From: Notoacmeibacter sp. MSK16QG-6
GTDB lineage: Bacteria > Pseudomonadota > Alphaproteobacteria > Rhizobiales > Rhizobiaceae
NCBI RefSeq assembly: GCF_024158145.1
Contig: NZ_JAMYXM010000002.1
Location: 310,001-374,000, forward strand
DNA length: 64,000 nucleotides
Direction: 5' to 3'
In this document: in pieces, positions 36,437 to 45,974 of the stretch
Layout of the letters: each line of letters begins with the position of its first letter
Numbering within the stretch: the stretch's first letter is position 1
Position numbers and translations under genes: made by a program
The notes under the pieces: generated by a model
Told to the model about the DNA's origin: nothing
What the model saw: only the letters and a program-made list of their open reading frames with translations
Databases searched by the model: none

Positions 36437-37444
36437 TCAGTTGGTGGACGAACTCGAGGCTTTCTCGATGACATCCGCACCGATATCGCCTTCGAACTGC
36501 TTCCAGACCGGCTTCATGACGGAAACCCAAGCCTGGCGCTGTTCGGGGGACAGTTCGCGAATTTTACCGCCGGCATCCAGGATGGACTGACGGCATTCGC
36601 CTTCTTTATCGGCGACCTGCTTGTTCGCTTCGGCAAGCGTGCTGTCGACGATGCTCAGGAACTGATCGCGAACTTCGCCATCAAGACCGTCGAGAAAGTC
36701 CTGGCTGGTGATGACGCCGTAAGCCAGCACCTGGTGGTTGGTCTCGGTCACGCCGTCCTGCACTTCGAAGAACTTCTGCGTGTAGATATTGCACCAGGAG
36801 TTTTCCTGACCATCGACAACGCCGGTCTGCAAAGCGCCATAGACTTCCTTGAAAGCCAGCTTCTGAGCCGAGGCATTCATCGCCTCGATCATCGCGACCG
36901 CGACGTCGGATGTCTGAACGCGGAACTTGAGGCCCGACGCATCTTCAGGCTTTTCCAGCGGCTTGTTTGCAGAGAACTGCTTCAGGCCGGACACGATATA
37001 GCCGAGGCCGGTATAGCCTTCGCTTTCGAGGGCTGCGAGCAGCTCCTTGGCATCGTCGGAGCCCATATAGCCGTTGGCTGTGTCCAGCGATGTGAACAGG
37101 AACGGCAGATCGTAGAGACGAAGCTTCTTGGTGTAGGCCTCGAACTTGGATAGCGACGGCGCTGCAAGCTGAACGTCACCGAGCAGCAAGGCTTCCATGA
37201 CCTTGTCATCGTCATAAAGCGTGGAGTTCGGATAGACCTCCATGCACATCTTGCCGTCCATTTCACTATTGACCTTTTCAGCCAGTAGCTGTGCGGCGTC
37301 GCCCTTCGGGTGACCGCTCGCCGCCACGACATGGCTGAAGCGGACAACGGTTTCGTCACCGTCGCAACCTGCAGGATCGGCCATGGCCTGACCGGCACAA
37401 ACGGAAATAGCGAGCGCCGAAACGGCGCCAAGCATTTTGGACAT
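36437..37444 (-). CDS. dctP: TRAP transporter solute-binding protein
   Basis: 335 residues from ATG 37444 (GGAGGAA upstream; frame open to 37561). Signal peptide to about residue 22 (LGAVSALAISVCAGQAMA). DctP family: VVRFSHVVAASGHPKGDAAQ, SEMDGKMCMEVYPNSTLYDD and GLKFRVQTSDVAVAMIEAMN, where the arginine of GLKFRV binds the carboxylate of the ligand, and GALQTGVVDGQENS. The sigma-54 promoter upstream and dctDB downstream point to C4-dicarboxylates. Four cysteines in the mature protein could form disulfides. Confidence 0.92.
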   Translation of the reverse strand: MSKMLGAVSALAISVCAGQAMADPAGCDGDETVVRFSHVVAASGHPKGDAAQLLAEKVNSEMDGKMCMEVYPNSTLYDDDKVMEALLLGDVQLAAPSLSKFEAYTKKLRLYDLPFLFTSLDTANGYMGSDDAKELLAALESEGYTGLGYIVSGLKQFSANKPLEKPEDASGLKFRVQTSDVAVAMIEAMNASAQKLAFKEVYGALQTGVVDGQENSWCNIYTQKFFEVQDGVTETNHQVLAYGVITSQDFLDGLDGEVRDQFLSIVDSTLAEANKQVADKEGECRQSILDAGGKIRELSPEQRQAWVSVMKPVWKQFEGDIGADVIEKASSSSTN

Positions 37445-37544
37445 ATGTTCCTCCCTTGGTACCCGAAAGCCATGGCTGATTGCATGGTCGGGCAATTGCA
37501 TATTCATGGATGGTGGGCGCGCGGCCCAACAGCCTCCTACCTGT

Positions 37545-37560
37545 TGCAAACGGCGTGCCA
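37545..37560 (-). promoter_or_regulatory. Sigma-54 (-24/-12) promoter of dctP
   Basis: Read on the minus strand the sequence is TGGCACG-CCGT-TTGCA, matching the sigma-54 consensus exactly in the -24 GG and -12 GC elements and their spacing. The start site would lie near 37534, about 90 bases before the dctP ATG. Confidence 0.9.
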
Positions 37561-37573
37561 TTTCCCAAGAAAA

Positions 37574-37647
37574 GAACGATAACGTTCATTTTCAATAGGA
37601 TAGATGGATCGCCATTCGCCCATCCATTCGATCGATGCGTATCGATC
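37574..37647 (-). promoter_or_regulatory. Palindromes upstream of the dctP promoter, candidate DctD/IHF sites
   Basis: Three inverted repeats: GAACG-ATAA-CGTTC (37574-37587), ATGGAT/ATCCAT (37604-37609/37622-37627) and GATCGAT-GCGT-ATCGATC (37630-37647). The last lies at about -96 to -113 relative to the predicted start, a normal enhancer distance for a sigma-54 activator. The assignment to DctD is inference. Confidence 0.55.
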
Positions 37648-37723
37648 AACCCATGCTAAGCAGATAAATGGGTGGCTGGCTACACAATACGGTGGTGGAG
37701 AAACGCGCCGGTGACGAACCCGA

Positions 37724-39082
37724 TCAGATATCGTCGCCTTCGGTCTCGGCGTGAGCCGCAATACCCAGTCGACGGATCTTGTCGTAGAGCCCCTTTCGCG
37801 AAAGTCCCAGCGCTTCATAGGTCGGCTTCATCCGCCCCTCATTTCGGCTGAGTTCCGCTTCGATGATCGCTTTTTCGTATAGGGCGAGTTGGTCGGAAAG
37901 AGAGTGGCCGGACGAAGTCAGTCCATCCTCGATCTGCGGCGCGGATGACAGTCCACGCCATAGACCCAGCACCCAGCGGTCGGCGACATTGCGCAGTTCG
38001 CGCACATTTCCCGGCCAATCGTATCCCATCAAATCGGCCTCCAGAGCCGGTGTCATCGGTGGAATATCGCGGCGGTAACGCGCCCTCGCCTCACGCGCCA
38101 GATGATGGAAAAGTAGCGGGATGTCCTCCTTGCGCTCTTTCAGGCTGGGGATCGTGAGGCTGATCACGTTGAGACGGTAGTAGAGATCGGCGCGAAAGCG
38201 GCCGGCCTGACTTTCCTTTGCCAGATCGGCCTTGCTCGCTGCGACAAAGCGGACGTCGAGCGGTTTCACCTTATTCGAACCGAGCGGCTCGACCACCCGC
38301 TGTTCGATGACGCGAAGCAGCTTGACCTGCAAGTCCAGCGGCATGCTCTCGATCTCATCCAGGAAGACGGTGCCGCCATTGGCATGCTCGATCTTGCCGA
38401 CCCTCTTGCTCTTTGCGCCTGTAAAGGCGCCGGGTTCGTGGCCGAAAAGCTCGCTTTCGATGATGTCGGCCGGCAACGCCCCGCAATTGATAGCGACGAA
38501 ATGGCCGGAGGAGCGCGAGCCTGAATCGTGCAAAGCGCGTGCAACGACTTCTTTCCCCGTACCGGTATCGCCACGCACCAGCACGTCAGCATCCGTATCG
38601 GCCAGCGCGGCAATCTCATCGCGCAGGTGCCGCATCGCCGGTGTTCGACCGACAAGCCTCTCTTCGACAGCGGATACGCTTTCCAGATGCTCTCGCAGAG
38701 ACCGGTTTTCCAGCGCAAGGCGACGCATGTGCAAAGCCCGCCGCACGACGCTGGCAAGTCTTAGCGTTGGAAACGGCTTCTCGATGAAATCGTAGGCCCC
38801 GTCGCGCATCGCCTGCACCGCAAGCGGCACATCGCCATGGCCGGTGATCAGAATAACCGGCAGCGCAGGATCGATCGCCAGAACAGCCTTTAACACGTCA
38901 ATACCGCCCATGCCGGGCATGCGAATGTCGGAGACCACAATTCCCTCAAAACGCCGCGTCACGCTTTCCAACGCTTCGAGCGGATCGGCAAAATCGAGAA
39001 CTTCATAACCTTCCAGTTCGAGTCCCTGAGACAGCGAAAGCCGCAGATCGTCATCATCATCGATCAGGATCACCTGAGACAT
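37724..39082 (-). CDS. dctD: C4-dicarboxylate response regulator, sigma-54 activator
   Basis: 452 residues. Receiver domain 3-120 with the acidic pocket DDDD and phospho-acceptor Asp52 (VVSDIRMPG). AAA+ domain from about 145 with Walker A GDTGTGKE, the sigma-54 contact loop GAFTGA at 218-223, GGTVFLDEI (Walker B) and YRLNVISLTIPSLKER. The Fis-type C-terminal HTH begins around 405 (ALYEKAIIEAELSRNEGRM, then TYEALGLSRKGLYDKIRRLG). It should activate the sigma-54 promoter of dctP. Its start follows the dctB stop by 18 bases. Confidence 0.94.
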   Translation of the reverse strand: MSQVILIDDDDDLRLSLSQGLELEGYEVLDFADPLEALESVTRRFEGIVVSDIRMPGMGGIDVLKAVLAIDPALPVILITGHGDVPLAVQAMRDGAYDFIEKPFPTLRLASVVRRALHMRRLALENRSLREHLESVSAVEERLVGRTPAMRHLRDEIAALADTDADVLVRGDTGTGKEVVARALHDSGSRSSGHFVAINCGALPADIIESELFGHEPGAFTGAKSKRVGKIEHANGGTVFLDEIESMPLDLQVKLLRVIEQRVVEPLGSNKVKPLDVRFVAASKADLAKESQAGRFRADLYYRLNVISLTIPSLKERKEDIPLLFHHLAREARARYRRDIPPMTPALEADLMGYDWPGNVRELRNVADRWVLGLWRGLSSAPQIEDGLTSSGHSLSDQLALYEKAIIEAELSRNEGRMKPTYEALGLSRKGLYDKIRRLGIAAHAETEGDDI

Positions 39083-39100
39083 GTCGAAACTTTCACTCGC

Positions 39101-40939
39101 TTATGCTGTTGCGTGATCGGCCAGCGCCTTGGGCGGCTCGCTGGCCTCAGCCGGTAGGAGCCGGATTTCGAAACAGGCGCCGCCCATCGCTGAGGAGCCC
39201 GCAGAAATACCGCCACCGAAATCGGTGACGATGCTATCGACAACTGACAAGCCGATGCCCAAACCCTCACCGACACCTTTAGTCGAAACGAAAGGCTCGA
39301 AAATCTCGCTAGCGGGACGATCCGGCAGACCCGGTCCGTTATCTTCGATCCGGATCAGACAAAAATCATCCGACCGAGTGGCGGATATGGATATCCGTGG
39401 CGTATCCGTTTCGGGCCGTCCCGTGCCGGGCTCAACGCCCAACCCTTCCAGAGCATCGGCCGCATTGTTGATGAGATTGACCAGAACCTGCGTCAGGCGA
39501 AGACGCCCGCCCATGACACGGATATCTTTTCCGACATCTTCGCTGTTCAGTGAAATACCTGCCTTTCTGAGGCGTGGTCCCGTGAGCATGAGAGCTTCGT
39601 CCAACGCGGCCGACAGACTGGTCGGCGCGATATCCGATCCCGGTCGGCGTGCAAATCCAAGAAGGGACTTCGACAAGTCTCCCATGCGCTCGGTCAGCCG
39701 GATGATGTGCGAGAGGGAAATGTCCGCCCGTTCCGGTTTAGACCTTGAGAGAAACGTCCTGGCATTCTCCGCCTGACTTCTCACCGCCGCTATAGGCTGA
39801 TTGTATTCGTGGCTCAGCGTCGCGCTCATCTGGCCTAGAACGGCGAGCTTGGCAGTGTGAATGAGTTCCGACTGCGTTTTTCTCAATTGCTTTTCGGCCA
39901 GTTGGCGTACCTCGACCTCCTGTTCGAGCGACTGATTGACGGAACGCAATTCGACGGTTCGGTCACGAACCCGGCGTTCCAGCCGCAAAGCCTGCGCGCG
40001 TTCGTTGCGAAGACGAAGTGCTGCGATTTCCGATCGCTTCAGAAGCGTCAACCCGGTCAGTCCGGCAAGAACGGTCAGGAGCAAGCCCGTTGTAAGAGCG
40101 AGATCGACAGTCCGTGATAGCGGCGTCGCGTCCACAAGAGCATGGAGACGCCAGTCGAGAAGAGGAAGGTCGAGTTCTGCGAGATAGGCCAGTTTTGTCG
40201 CGTCGTCCTCCGGCTCCGATCTCAGACGGACAAGTCCACGCGTACCTCCTTCAGCGACAAGGAGGCCCGGCGCGTCAGCGTGGGAATGAAGCTGCGCGCC
40301 TTTCCAAAGCGGCCGGTTGCCGATCAGGATAACGTCACGCCAGGTGACCAGGATCGGCTCATGGGAAAGCGCCCATATATTTTCGAGCTGGTCCAGCCCG
40401 ACAAGCACGACGATCGCGCCCAGAAAAGCATCGTCGCGCCGAATAGCTGACGCAAACGCATAGAGCGGTTGGCCGAGAGAGCCGCTGAATGTCTGCCGGC
40501 CCAAGCGGTTCTGCATCGCCGTCCGCAGCAATTCGCCCCCACCGAATTCATGCCCATCGAATTCTCCATGGGCTGAAGCGAAGACCGAGCCATCGGGCCG
40601 AAGAAAGAGAACATCTTTCGCGCCGGAAAGGCCTGCCGCTCGTTTGGCTTCGGTAATTCCTGAACGGCTATCGTTTTCCGCGAAAATGGTCTGGATGGTG
40701 TCGCGCCCTGCAAGCAGCGGCGGAAGAAGGCGAAATTTATCGAGATGGCCGGTCAATGCCGAACTTTGCAACGCCAGGGTCTCGGATGCCTGTCGCCTTA
40801 AATCGGCGATGGCGCTGTCACGGGCAAAATGCTGGAGCGTGAGAACAAGCGCGGTGCCAATAATCAGCACGGCAGCGATCAAAGCACGCGTCAGATAGCG
40901 GAACTTGCGCCGGACAGCGTAACCTGAACGAACAGCCAT
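39101..40939 (-). CDS. dctB: C4-dicarboxylate sensor histidine kinase
   Basis: 612 residues. N-terminal membrane segment about 15-35 (ALIAAVLIIGTALVLTL), a periplasmic double-PAS (dCache-like) domain about 45-275, and a second membrane segment near 280-300. A coiled coil (ERRVRDRTVELRSVNQSLEQ) leads to the H-box LSHEYNQPIAAVRSQAENAR with the phosphorylated His377. N-box LVNLINNAADAL and G-boxes DNGPGLP and GLGIGLSVV follow. It senses dicarboxylates in the periplasm and phosphorylates DctD. Confidence 0.94.
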   Translation of the reverse strand: MAVRSGYAVRRKFRYLTRALIAAVLIIGTALVLTLQHFARDSAIADLRRQASETLALQSSALTGHLDKFRLLPPLLAGRDTIQTIFAENDSRSGITEAKRAAGLSGAKDVLFLRPDGSVFASAHGEFDGHEFGGGELLRTAMQNRLGRQTFSGSLGQPLYAFASAIRRDDAFLGAIVVLVGLDQLENIWALSHEPILVTWRDVILIGNRPLWKGAQLHSHADAPGLLVAEGGTRGLVRLRSEPEDDATKLAYLAELDLPLLDWRLHALVDATPLSRTVDLALTTGLLLTVLAGLTGLTLLKRSEIAALRLRNERAQALRLERRVRDRTVELRSVNQSLEQEVEVRQLAEKQLRKTQSELIHTAKLAVLGQMSATLSHEYNQPIAAVRSQAENARTFLSRSKPERADISLSHIIRLTERMGDLSKSLLGFARRPGSDIAPTSLSAALDEALMLTGPRLRKAGISLNSEDVGKDIRVMGGRLRLTQVLVNLINNAADALEGLGVEPGTGRPETDTPRISISATRSDDFCLIRIEDNGPGLPDRPASEIFEPFVSTKGVGEGLGIGLSVVDSIVTDFGGGISAGSSAMGGACFEIRLLPAEASEPPKALADHATA

Positions 40940-41082
40940 AAATTTGTTCCGATACCAAACCCGACAAACACCGAATAGGGCCTTCTAACAGCCAAGCAGG
41001 ACGGCCAGCAAACCGGAGCGTGGAATATTTGCAGAGCTGCATAACCAGGCGGCGCGTCTTTTAAAGCTGGGTGAAACGAAGC

Positions 41083-41111
41083 CGGCCCCGAACCTAAGAG
41101 GCTCGGGGCCG
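41083..41111 (-). terminator. Hairpin after the molybdenum hydroxylase operon
   Basis: CGGCCCCGA (41083-41091) pairs with TCGGGGCCG (41103-41111); an inner CCT/AGG stem adds three pairs around AAG. It lies 34 bases after the medium-subunit stop on the minus strand. The T-run is weak. Confidence 0.6.
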
Positions 41112-41144
41112 ATAAAATGGCACGCAGCTACAGGCCGCGCGGCG

Positions 41145-41993
41145 TCAGGCCGCAGCCGTACCGGCGGGCGTCGCCGCCTTGGTATCCGGATCGCCACCAT
41201 TGGCCAGCACGACCGCGCGCTTGGCCATCGCGACAATCAGCGCCGCTCGATATTCCGGCGATGCATGGATGTCGCCCATCAGATTACTGGAATCGACCGA
41301 CTTTCCATCGAGTGACGCGGCCGAGAAATCGCCGGCCAACGCGTCTTCGAGGCCGGTCGCGCGGAAGACCCCATCATCGCCGGCTCCAGTCACGGCGACG
41401 CGAACGCCATCAGCCGTTTTTGCGACGAATACGCCTGCCATCGCGTAGCGCGACGCCGGGTTTGGAAACTTGCCGTAACCGCTTTTTTCCGGTGCCTGAA
41501 AAGCAACGCCGGTAACGATCTCGCCTTCCTCCAGCACGGTATCGAAGAGACCTGTAAAGAAATCCTCGGCGGAGACCTCGCGTTTGTTGGTGCGGATAAC
41601 CGCATTCATGGCGATCATTGCCGACGGGTAGCAGGCCGCCGGATCGTTGTTGGCGATAGAGCCGCCGATCGTGCCCATGTGACGAACCATGGGGTCGCCG
41701 ATATGGCTTGCCTGATAGGCCAGGCCCGGCACCTTGGACTGAAGGATCTCACTGGTGGCGATGTCGTTGTGGCAGGTCGCGCCGCCAATGACGATCATGT
41801 CGCCCTCTTCGGAAACGCCCTGCATGGCGTCGACATGGCGCAGATCGATCAGATCGGATGGGGCAACGAGGCGCTGCTTCATGGTAGGCAGCAAGGTCAT
41901 GCCGCCGGAGAGATAACGGGGATCGCTGGCGCCCTGGGCCAGATTGGCCGCTTCTTCAACACTTTGAGCGCGGTGATAAGTTGTCTGATGCAT
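41145..41993 (-). CDS. Aerobic carbon monoxide dehydrogenase-type medium (FAD) subunit
   Basis: 282 residues. FAD-binding molybdopterin dehydrogenase domain: LSGGMTLLPTMKQRLVAPSDLIDL (FAD contact), VIGGATCHNDIA and HMGTIGGSIANNDPAACYPSAM, the two glycine motifs of CoxM-type subunits. The C-terminal half is the CO dehydrogenase flavoprotein C-domain. It shuttles electrons from the Fe-S subunit. Last gene of the S-L-M operon, 72 bases after the large subunit. Confidence 0.88.
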   Translation of the reverse strand: MHQTTYHRAQSVEEAANLAQGASDPRYLSGGMTLLPTMKQRLVAPSDLIDLRHVDAMQGVSEEGDMIVIGGATCHNDIATSEILQSKVPGLAYQASHIGDPMVRHMGTIGGSIANNDPAACYPSAMIAMNAVIRTNKREVSAEDFFTGLFDTVLEEGEIVTGVAFQAPEKSGYGKFPNPASRYAMAGVFVAKTADGVRVAVTGAGDDGVFRATGLEDALAGDFSAASLDGKSVDSSNLMGDIHASPEYRAALIVAMAKRAVVLANGGDPDTKAATPAGTAAA

Positions 41994-42065
41994 AATATGA
42001 ACTCCGGGTTCCTGAGACGGTGAAGGGAACCGGCGAGGACCAAGCCCCGCCGGCCTCGTCCGCTT

Positions 42066-44435
42066 CTATTCAGCTGCCTGCGCCATGGCCGCCCCACGAA
42101 TGGCCTGCCAGACCTTCATCGGTGTTGCGGGCATTGTGACCGCCTCTGTACCGATCGCATCGGTAATCGCATTGATGACCGCCGGCGGAGAGCCGATTGC
42201 GCCCGCTTCGCCGCAACCCTTTATACCCAATGGATTGCCCGGGCACGGAGTGGTCTGGTGACTGACCTCGAACATCGGAACATTGTCCGCCCGCGGCATG
42301 CAATAATCCATATAGCTCGCGGTAATCAGCTGGCCGCTATCGGCATCGTAATGCACGCCTTCCAGAAGGGCCTGCCCGATGCCCTGCGTCAGGCCACCGT
42401 GAACCTGCCCCTCGACGATCATCGGATTGATGATGTTCCCGAAATCGTCGGCCGCGACAAAGCGGAGAATCTCGGTCTTACCGGTCTCCGGATCGATCTC
42501 GACCTCGCAGATGTAGCAGCCGGCCGGGAAGGTGAAGTTGGAGGGATCATAGAAGGCGGTCTCCTTCAGTCCCGGCTCAAGTCCTTCTGGCAGATTGTGC
42601 GCCGTGTAAGCGCCAAGCGCCATCTGGAACCACGGCAACGTCTTGTCGGTCCCGGCAACCTTCAACTCGCCGTTCTCGATTTCGATGTCGCCCTCATCCG
42701 CTTCAAGCAGATGCGCGGCAATCTTCTTGGCTTTGGCTTCGACCTTGTCGAGCGCCTTCACGATAGCGCTCATACCGACCGCGCCGGAACGCGAGCCATA
42801 TGTGCCCATGCCCATCTGCACGACGTCGGTGTCGCCGTGGACGATAGTGACTTGGTCGAGCGGCAGACCGAGACGTTCATGCACGAGCTGAGCGAAGGTC
42901 GTTTCATGGCCCTGCCCGTGGCTGTGACTGCCTGTCAGAACCTCGATCGTACCGGCCGCATTCACGCGCACCTCAGCCGATTCCCAGAGACCCACGCCTG
43001 CCCCGAGAGAGCCGACCGCGGCAGACGGCGCAATGCCGCAAGCCTCGATATAGCAGCTCATGCCGATACCGCGCAGTTTGCCGCGGTTGCGGCTTTCCTG
43101 CCGGCGGCTTTCGAAGTTCTTGTAGTCGATCTCTTCCATCGCCGCATTCAGCGAGGCTTCGAAATCGCCTGCATCGTAATTCATGATGACCGGCGTCTGA
43201 TGCGGGAACTCGCGGATGAAGTTCTTTCGCCGCAGTTCCGCAGCATCGACTCCGAGTTGGCGTGCTGCCTGCGTCATCGTCCGCTCGACCAGATAGGTGG
43301 CCTCCGGACGCCCCGCGCCGCGATAGGCGTCAACCGGGGCGGTATTGGTATAGACCGCCTTCACATTGGCGTGGATGTTCGGGATATTATACTGGCCCGA
43401 TAGCAGCGTGGCATAGAGATATGTCGGCGTCGCGCTCGAAAAGAGCGACATGTATGCGCCGAGATTGGCTACCGTTTCGACCTTCAGCCCGACAATCTTA
43501 TGATCGGCATCGAAGCCGATCTTCGCCGTACTGCTATGGTCGCGACCATGGGCGTCCGTCAGGAAGGCCTCGGTGCGCGTCGCCACCCATTTGACGGGCA
43601 CGCCCGTGCGCTTGGACGCCCACAGACATACGACCTCTTCCGGGTAGATGTAGATTTTCGCGCCAAAGCCGCCGCCGACATCCGGCGCGATGACGCGAAG
43701 CTTGTTTTCTGGCGCGACGTTATAGAAGGCGCTCATGACCAGACGGGCGACATGCGGGTTCTGGCTTGTTGTCCAGACCGTGTAATGATCCTCAGCCTTG
43801 TTGTAATGGCCGAGCGCGGCCCGTGGCTCCATCGGATTCGGCGACAGCCGGTTGTTGCGGATTTCGACCTCGACCACGTGGGCGGCGCCGGAAATCGCAT
43901 CGTCGGTCGCCTGCTCTTCACCGATCTCCCAGTCGAAAATCAGATTGTTCGCCGCTTCCGGATGAAGCTGCGGCGCTCCTTCGCCGAGCGCATCGACAGC
44001 ATCGACCACCGCGGGCAACGGCTCATAGTCGACAGCGACCATCTCGGCGGCATCGAGCGCAATGTCCCTCGTTTCTGCAACGACGATCGCCACCGGGTTA
44101 CCGACATGGCGGACCGTGTCGGTCGCCAGCGGGCTCCATGCGCCCATATTCATCGGCGACCCATCCTTGCTGGAGACTGCCCAGCCGCAGATCAGATCGC
44201 CGATACCGTCTGCCTTCAGTTCCGGCCCGGTCAGGACGTCGATAACGCCCTCCATCTCAAGCGCCGCGCTTTTGTCCACGCCGTTGATTTTTGCGTGAGC
44301 GTGCGGCGAGCGCACGAATGCCGCATGCATCATCCCCGGCACCTTCATATCGTCGGTGTAGCGGCCGAGACCGGTGATGAAACGCTTGTCTTCCTTTCGC
44401 GCCACCCGGGCGCCGATACCGTGTCCTTCAGACAT
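42066..44435 (-). CDS. Form II CoxL-like molybdenum hydroxylase large subunit
   Basis: 789 residues from ATG 44435 (AGGAGG upstream; frame open to 44552). Aldehyde oxidase/xanthine dehydrogenase family: GRYTDDMKVPGMMHAAFVRS at the start of the a/b hammerhead, APDVGGGFGAKIYIYPEEVV, and GCGEAGAIGSPPAVINAI at the end. The active-site loop reads AYRGAGR at 370-376, the form II signature, not the AYxCSFR of true CO dehydrogenases, so CO is probably not the substrate. No maturation genes (coxDEFG) lie beside it. The cytochrome c gene upstream may encode its electron acceptor. Confidence 0.88.
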   Translation of the reverse strand: MSEGHGIGARVARKEDKRFITGLGRYTDDMKVPGMMHAAFVRSPHAHAKINGVDKSAALEMEGVIDVLTGPELKADGIGDLICGWAVSSKDGSPMNMGAWSPLATDTVRHVGNPVAIVVAETRDIALDAAEMVAVDYEPLPAVVDAVDALGEGAPQLHPEAANNLIFDWEIGEEQATDDAISGAAHVVEVEIRNNRLSPNPMEPRAALGHYNKAEDHYTVWTTSQNPHVARLVMSAFYNVAPENKLRVIAPDVGGGFGAKIYIYPEEVVCLWASKRTGVPVKWVATRTEAFLTDAHGRDHSSTAKIGFDADHKIVGLKVETVANLGAYMSLFSSATPTYLYATLLSGQYNIPNIHANVKAVYTNTAPVDAYRGAGRPEATYLVERTMTQAARQLGVDAAELRRKNFIREFPHQTPVIMNYDAGDFEASLNAAMEEIDYKNFESRRQESRNRGKLRGIGMSCYIEACGIAPSAAVGSLGAGVGLWESAEVRVNAAGTIEVLTGSHSHGQGHETTFAQLVHERLGLPLDQVTIVHGDTDVVQMGMGTYGSRSGAVGMSAIVKALDKVEAKAKKIAAHLLEADEGDIEIENGELKVAGTDKTLPWFQMALGAYTAHNLPEGLEPGLKETAFYDPSNFTFPAGCYICEVEIDPETGKTEILRFVAADDFGNIINPMIVEGQVHGGLTQGIGQALLEGVHYDADSGQLITASYMDYCMPRADNVPMFEVSHQTTPCPGNPLGIKGCGEAGAIGSPPAVINAITDAIGTEAVTMPATPMKVWQAIRGAAMAQAAE

Positions 44436-44548
44436 TTCCGATGTTCCTCCTGGCAGAAAGCGCATGCGCTGTCGGCCTTTTACCTGCTTGAAAATCGGCT
44501 TTCCGGTTGCTTGATCTGGCGTGCGGCCGGAAGCCGTTCTGCTCGAAT

Positions 44549-45055
<507 letters not shown>

Positions 45056-45278
45056 TGAATTTTATCCTCCCGATAAGCGCACCCGGCCGCCACATCGCAA
45101 CCGCCTGCTCAAGTAAATGCCGTCCCATACTCTTCGGTCAATGCGAAAAGGGTGCCATAGGACTTTGGTGCAGTAGCCGCGTGAAAAGCGCAAAATGCTG
45201 TAAAAACCGAGACGCAGCCATCGAAATCGAGAGTTGTTAGCGTCGCAAGACGCACAGCCCTCCAGGCGGAGGACCAAA

Positions 45279-45878
45279 TCAATCGGTGGGGCAGCCAGCA
45301 CCCGCCGCTACCCACGCCTGGGTCAGAGCGCCGAAGATTTCCTGACTGCCTGGAGCCGGCTCTCGGCCCTCCCCCGGTTCCCAGCCCCAGCCCACGAGAC
45401 CATCTCGCGCGTTATGCTCGACCAGATCCCTCAGCGTCTTGCCACCATTTCGCTCCGGGTCTTTGATCTGTTCGCAGATCGCCCGCAAAGACAGACCGAT
45501 CCAGCCCATCTCCTTCGGAGCCAAATGCCACGGATCGTGGCCGGGGATAGACCCCTCACCAGTAGTGTAAGCGACATTCTCAGAACCGTGACAGGTATTG
45601 CAACGCATCGCCGCCGCCCCGAAATCCGCTTCGCCACGAACGACCGGCGGATTGTGGATCTGCATGGCGTCACCCTGCCGGGGTGTATCGTCGACTGGAT
45701 GACAGTTGAGGCAGCGCGGATGCTGAAGCACCTTACCCATTTCCTCAAACAGAGCCGCCGCCCGCTTTTCGCGATCAGCGATAGACGCGAATGCATCCGG
45801 ACCGCTTAAATCGTCCTGTGCATTGGCGGCCCAGCCCACAGTAAGAAACCCTGCCAGTACGACGAAACGGCAATAGCG
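45279..45878 (-). CDS. Diheme cytochrome c-like periplasmic protein
   Basis: 199 residues from ATG 45878 (a TTG at 45893 is also possible). Signal peptide to about residue 21 (VVLAGFLTVGWAANA). Two CxxCH heme motifs, CLNCH (about 57-61) and CNTCH (about 93-97). HDPWHLAPKEMGWIGLSLRAICEQIKD is conserved in cytochromes encoded near isoquinoline-oxidoreductase-type molybdenum enzymes. It lies upstream of the small subunit gene in the same direction (223-base gap), so it may carry electrons from that enzyme to the respiratory chain. Confidence 0.75.
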   Translation of the reverse strand, partial: RYCRFVVLAGFLTVGWAANAQDDLSGPDAFASIADREKRAAALFEEMGKVLQHPRCLNCHPVDDTPRQGDAMQIHNPPVVRGEADFGAAAMRCNTCHGSENVAYTTGEGSIPGHDPWHLAPKEMGWIGLSLRAICEQIKDPERNGGKTLRDLVEHNARDGLVGWGWEPGEGREPAPGSQEIFGALTQAWVAAGAGCPTD

Positions 45879-45974
45879 CATAAGTCCCAACAAGGCGTAC
45901 TCACAATCACGGGTTGCTTTCGCCCGGAAAGTTAGAGCGTAACAGTCACCAATCGAGCGTTGGCACCCAAACTG

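Noticed and set aside
42066-44435. True (form I) carbon monoxide dehydrogenase
   Set aside because: The active-site loop is AYRGAGR, not AYxCSFR, and no coxDEFG maturation genes lie nearby.
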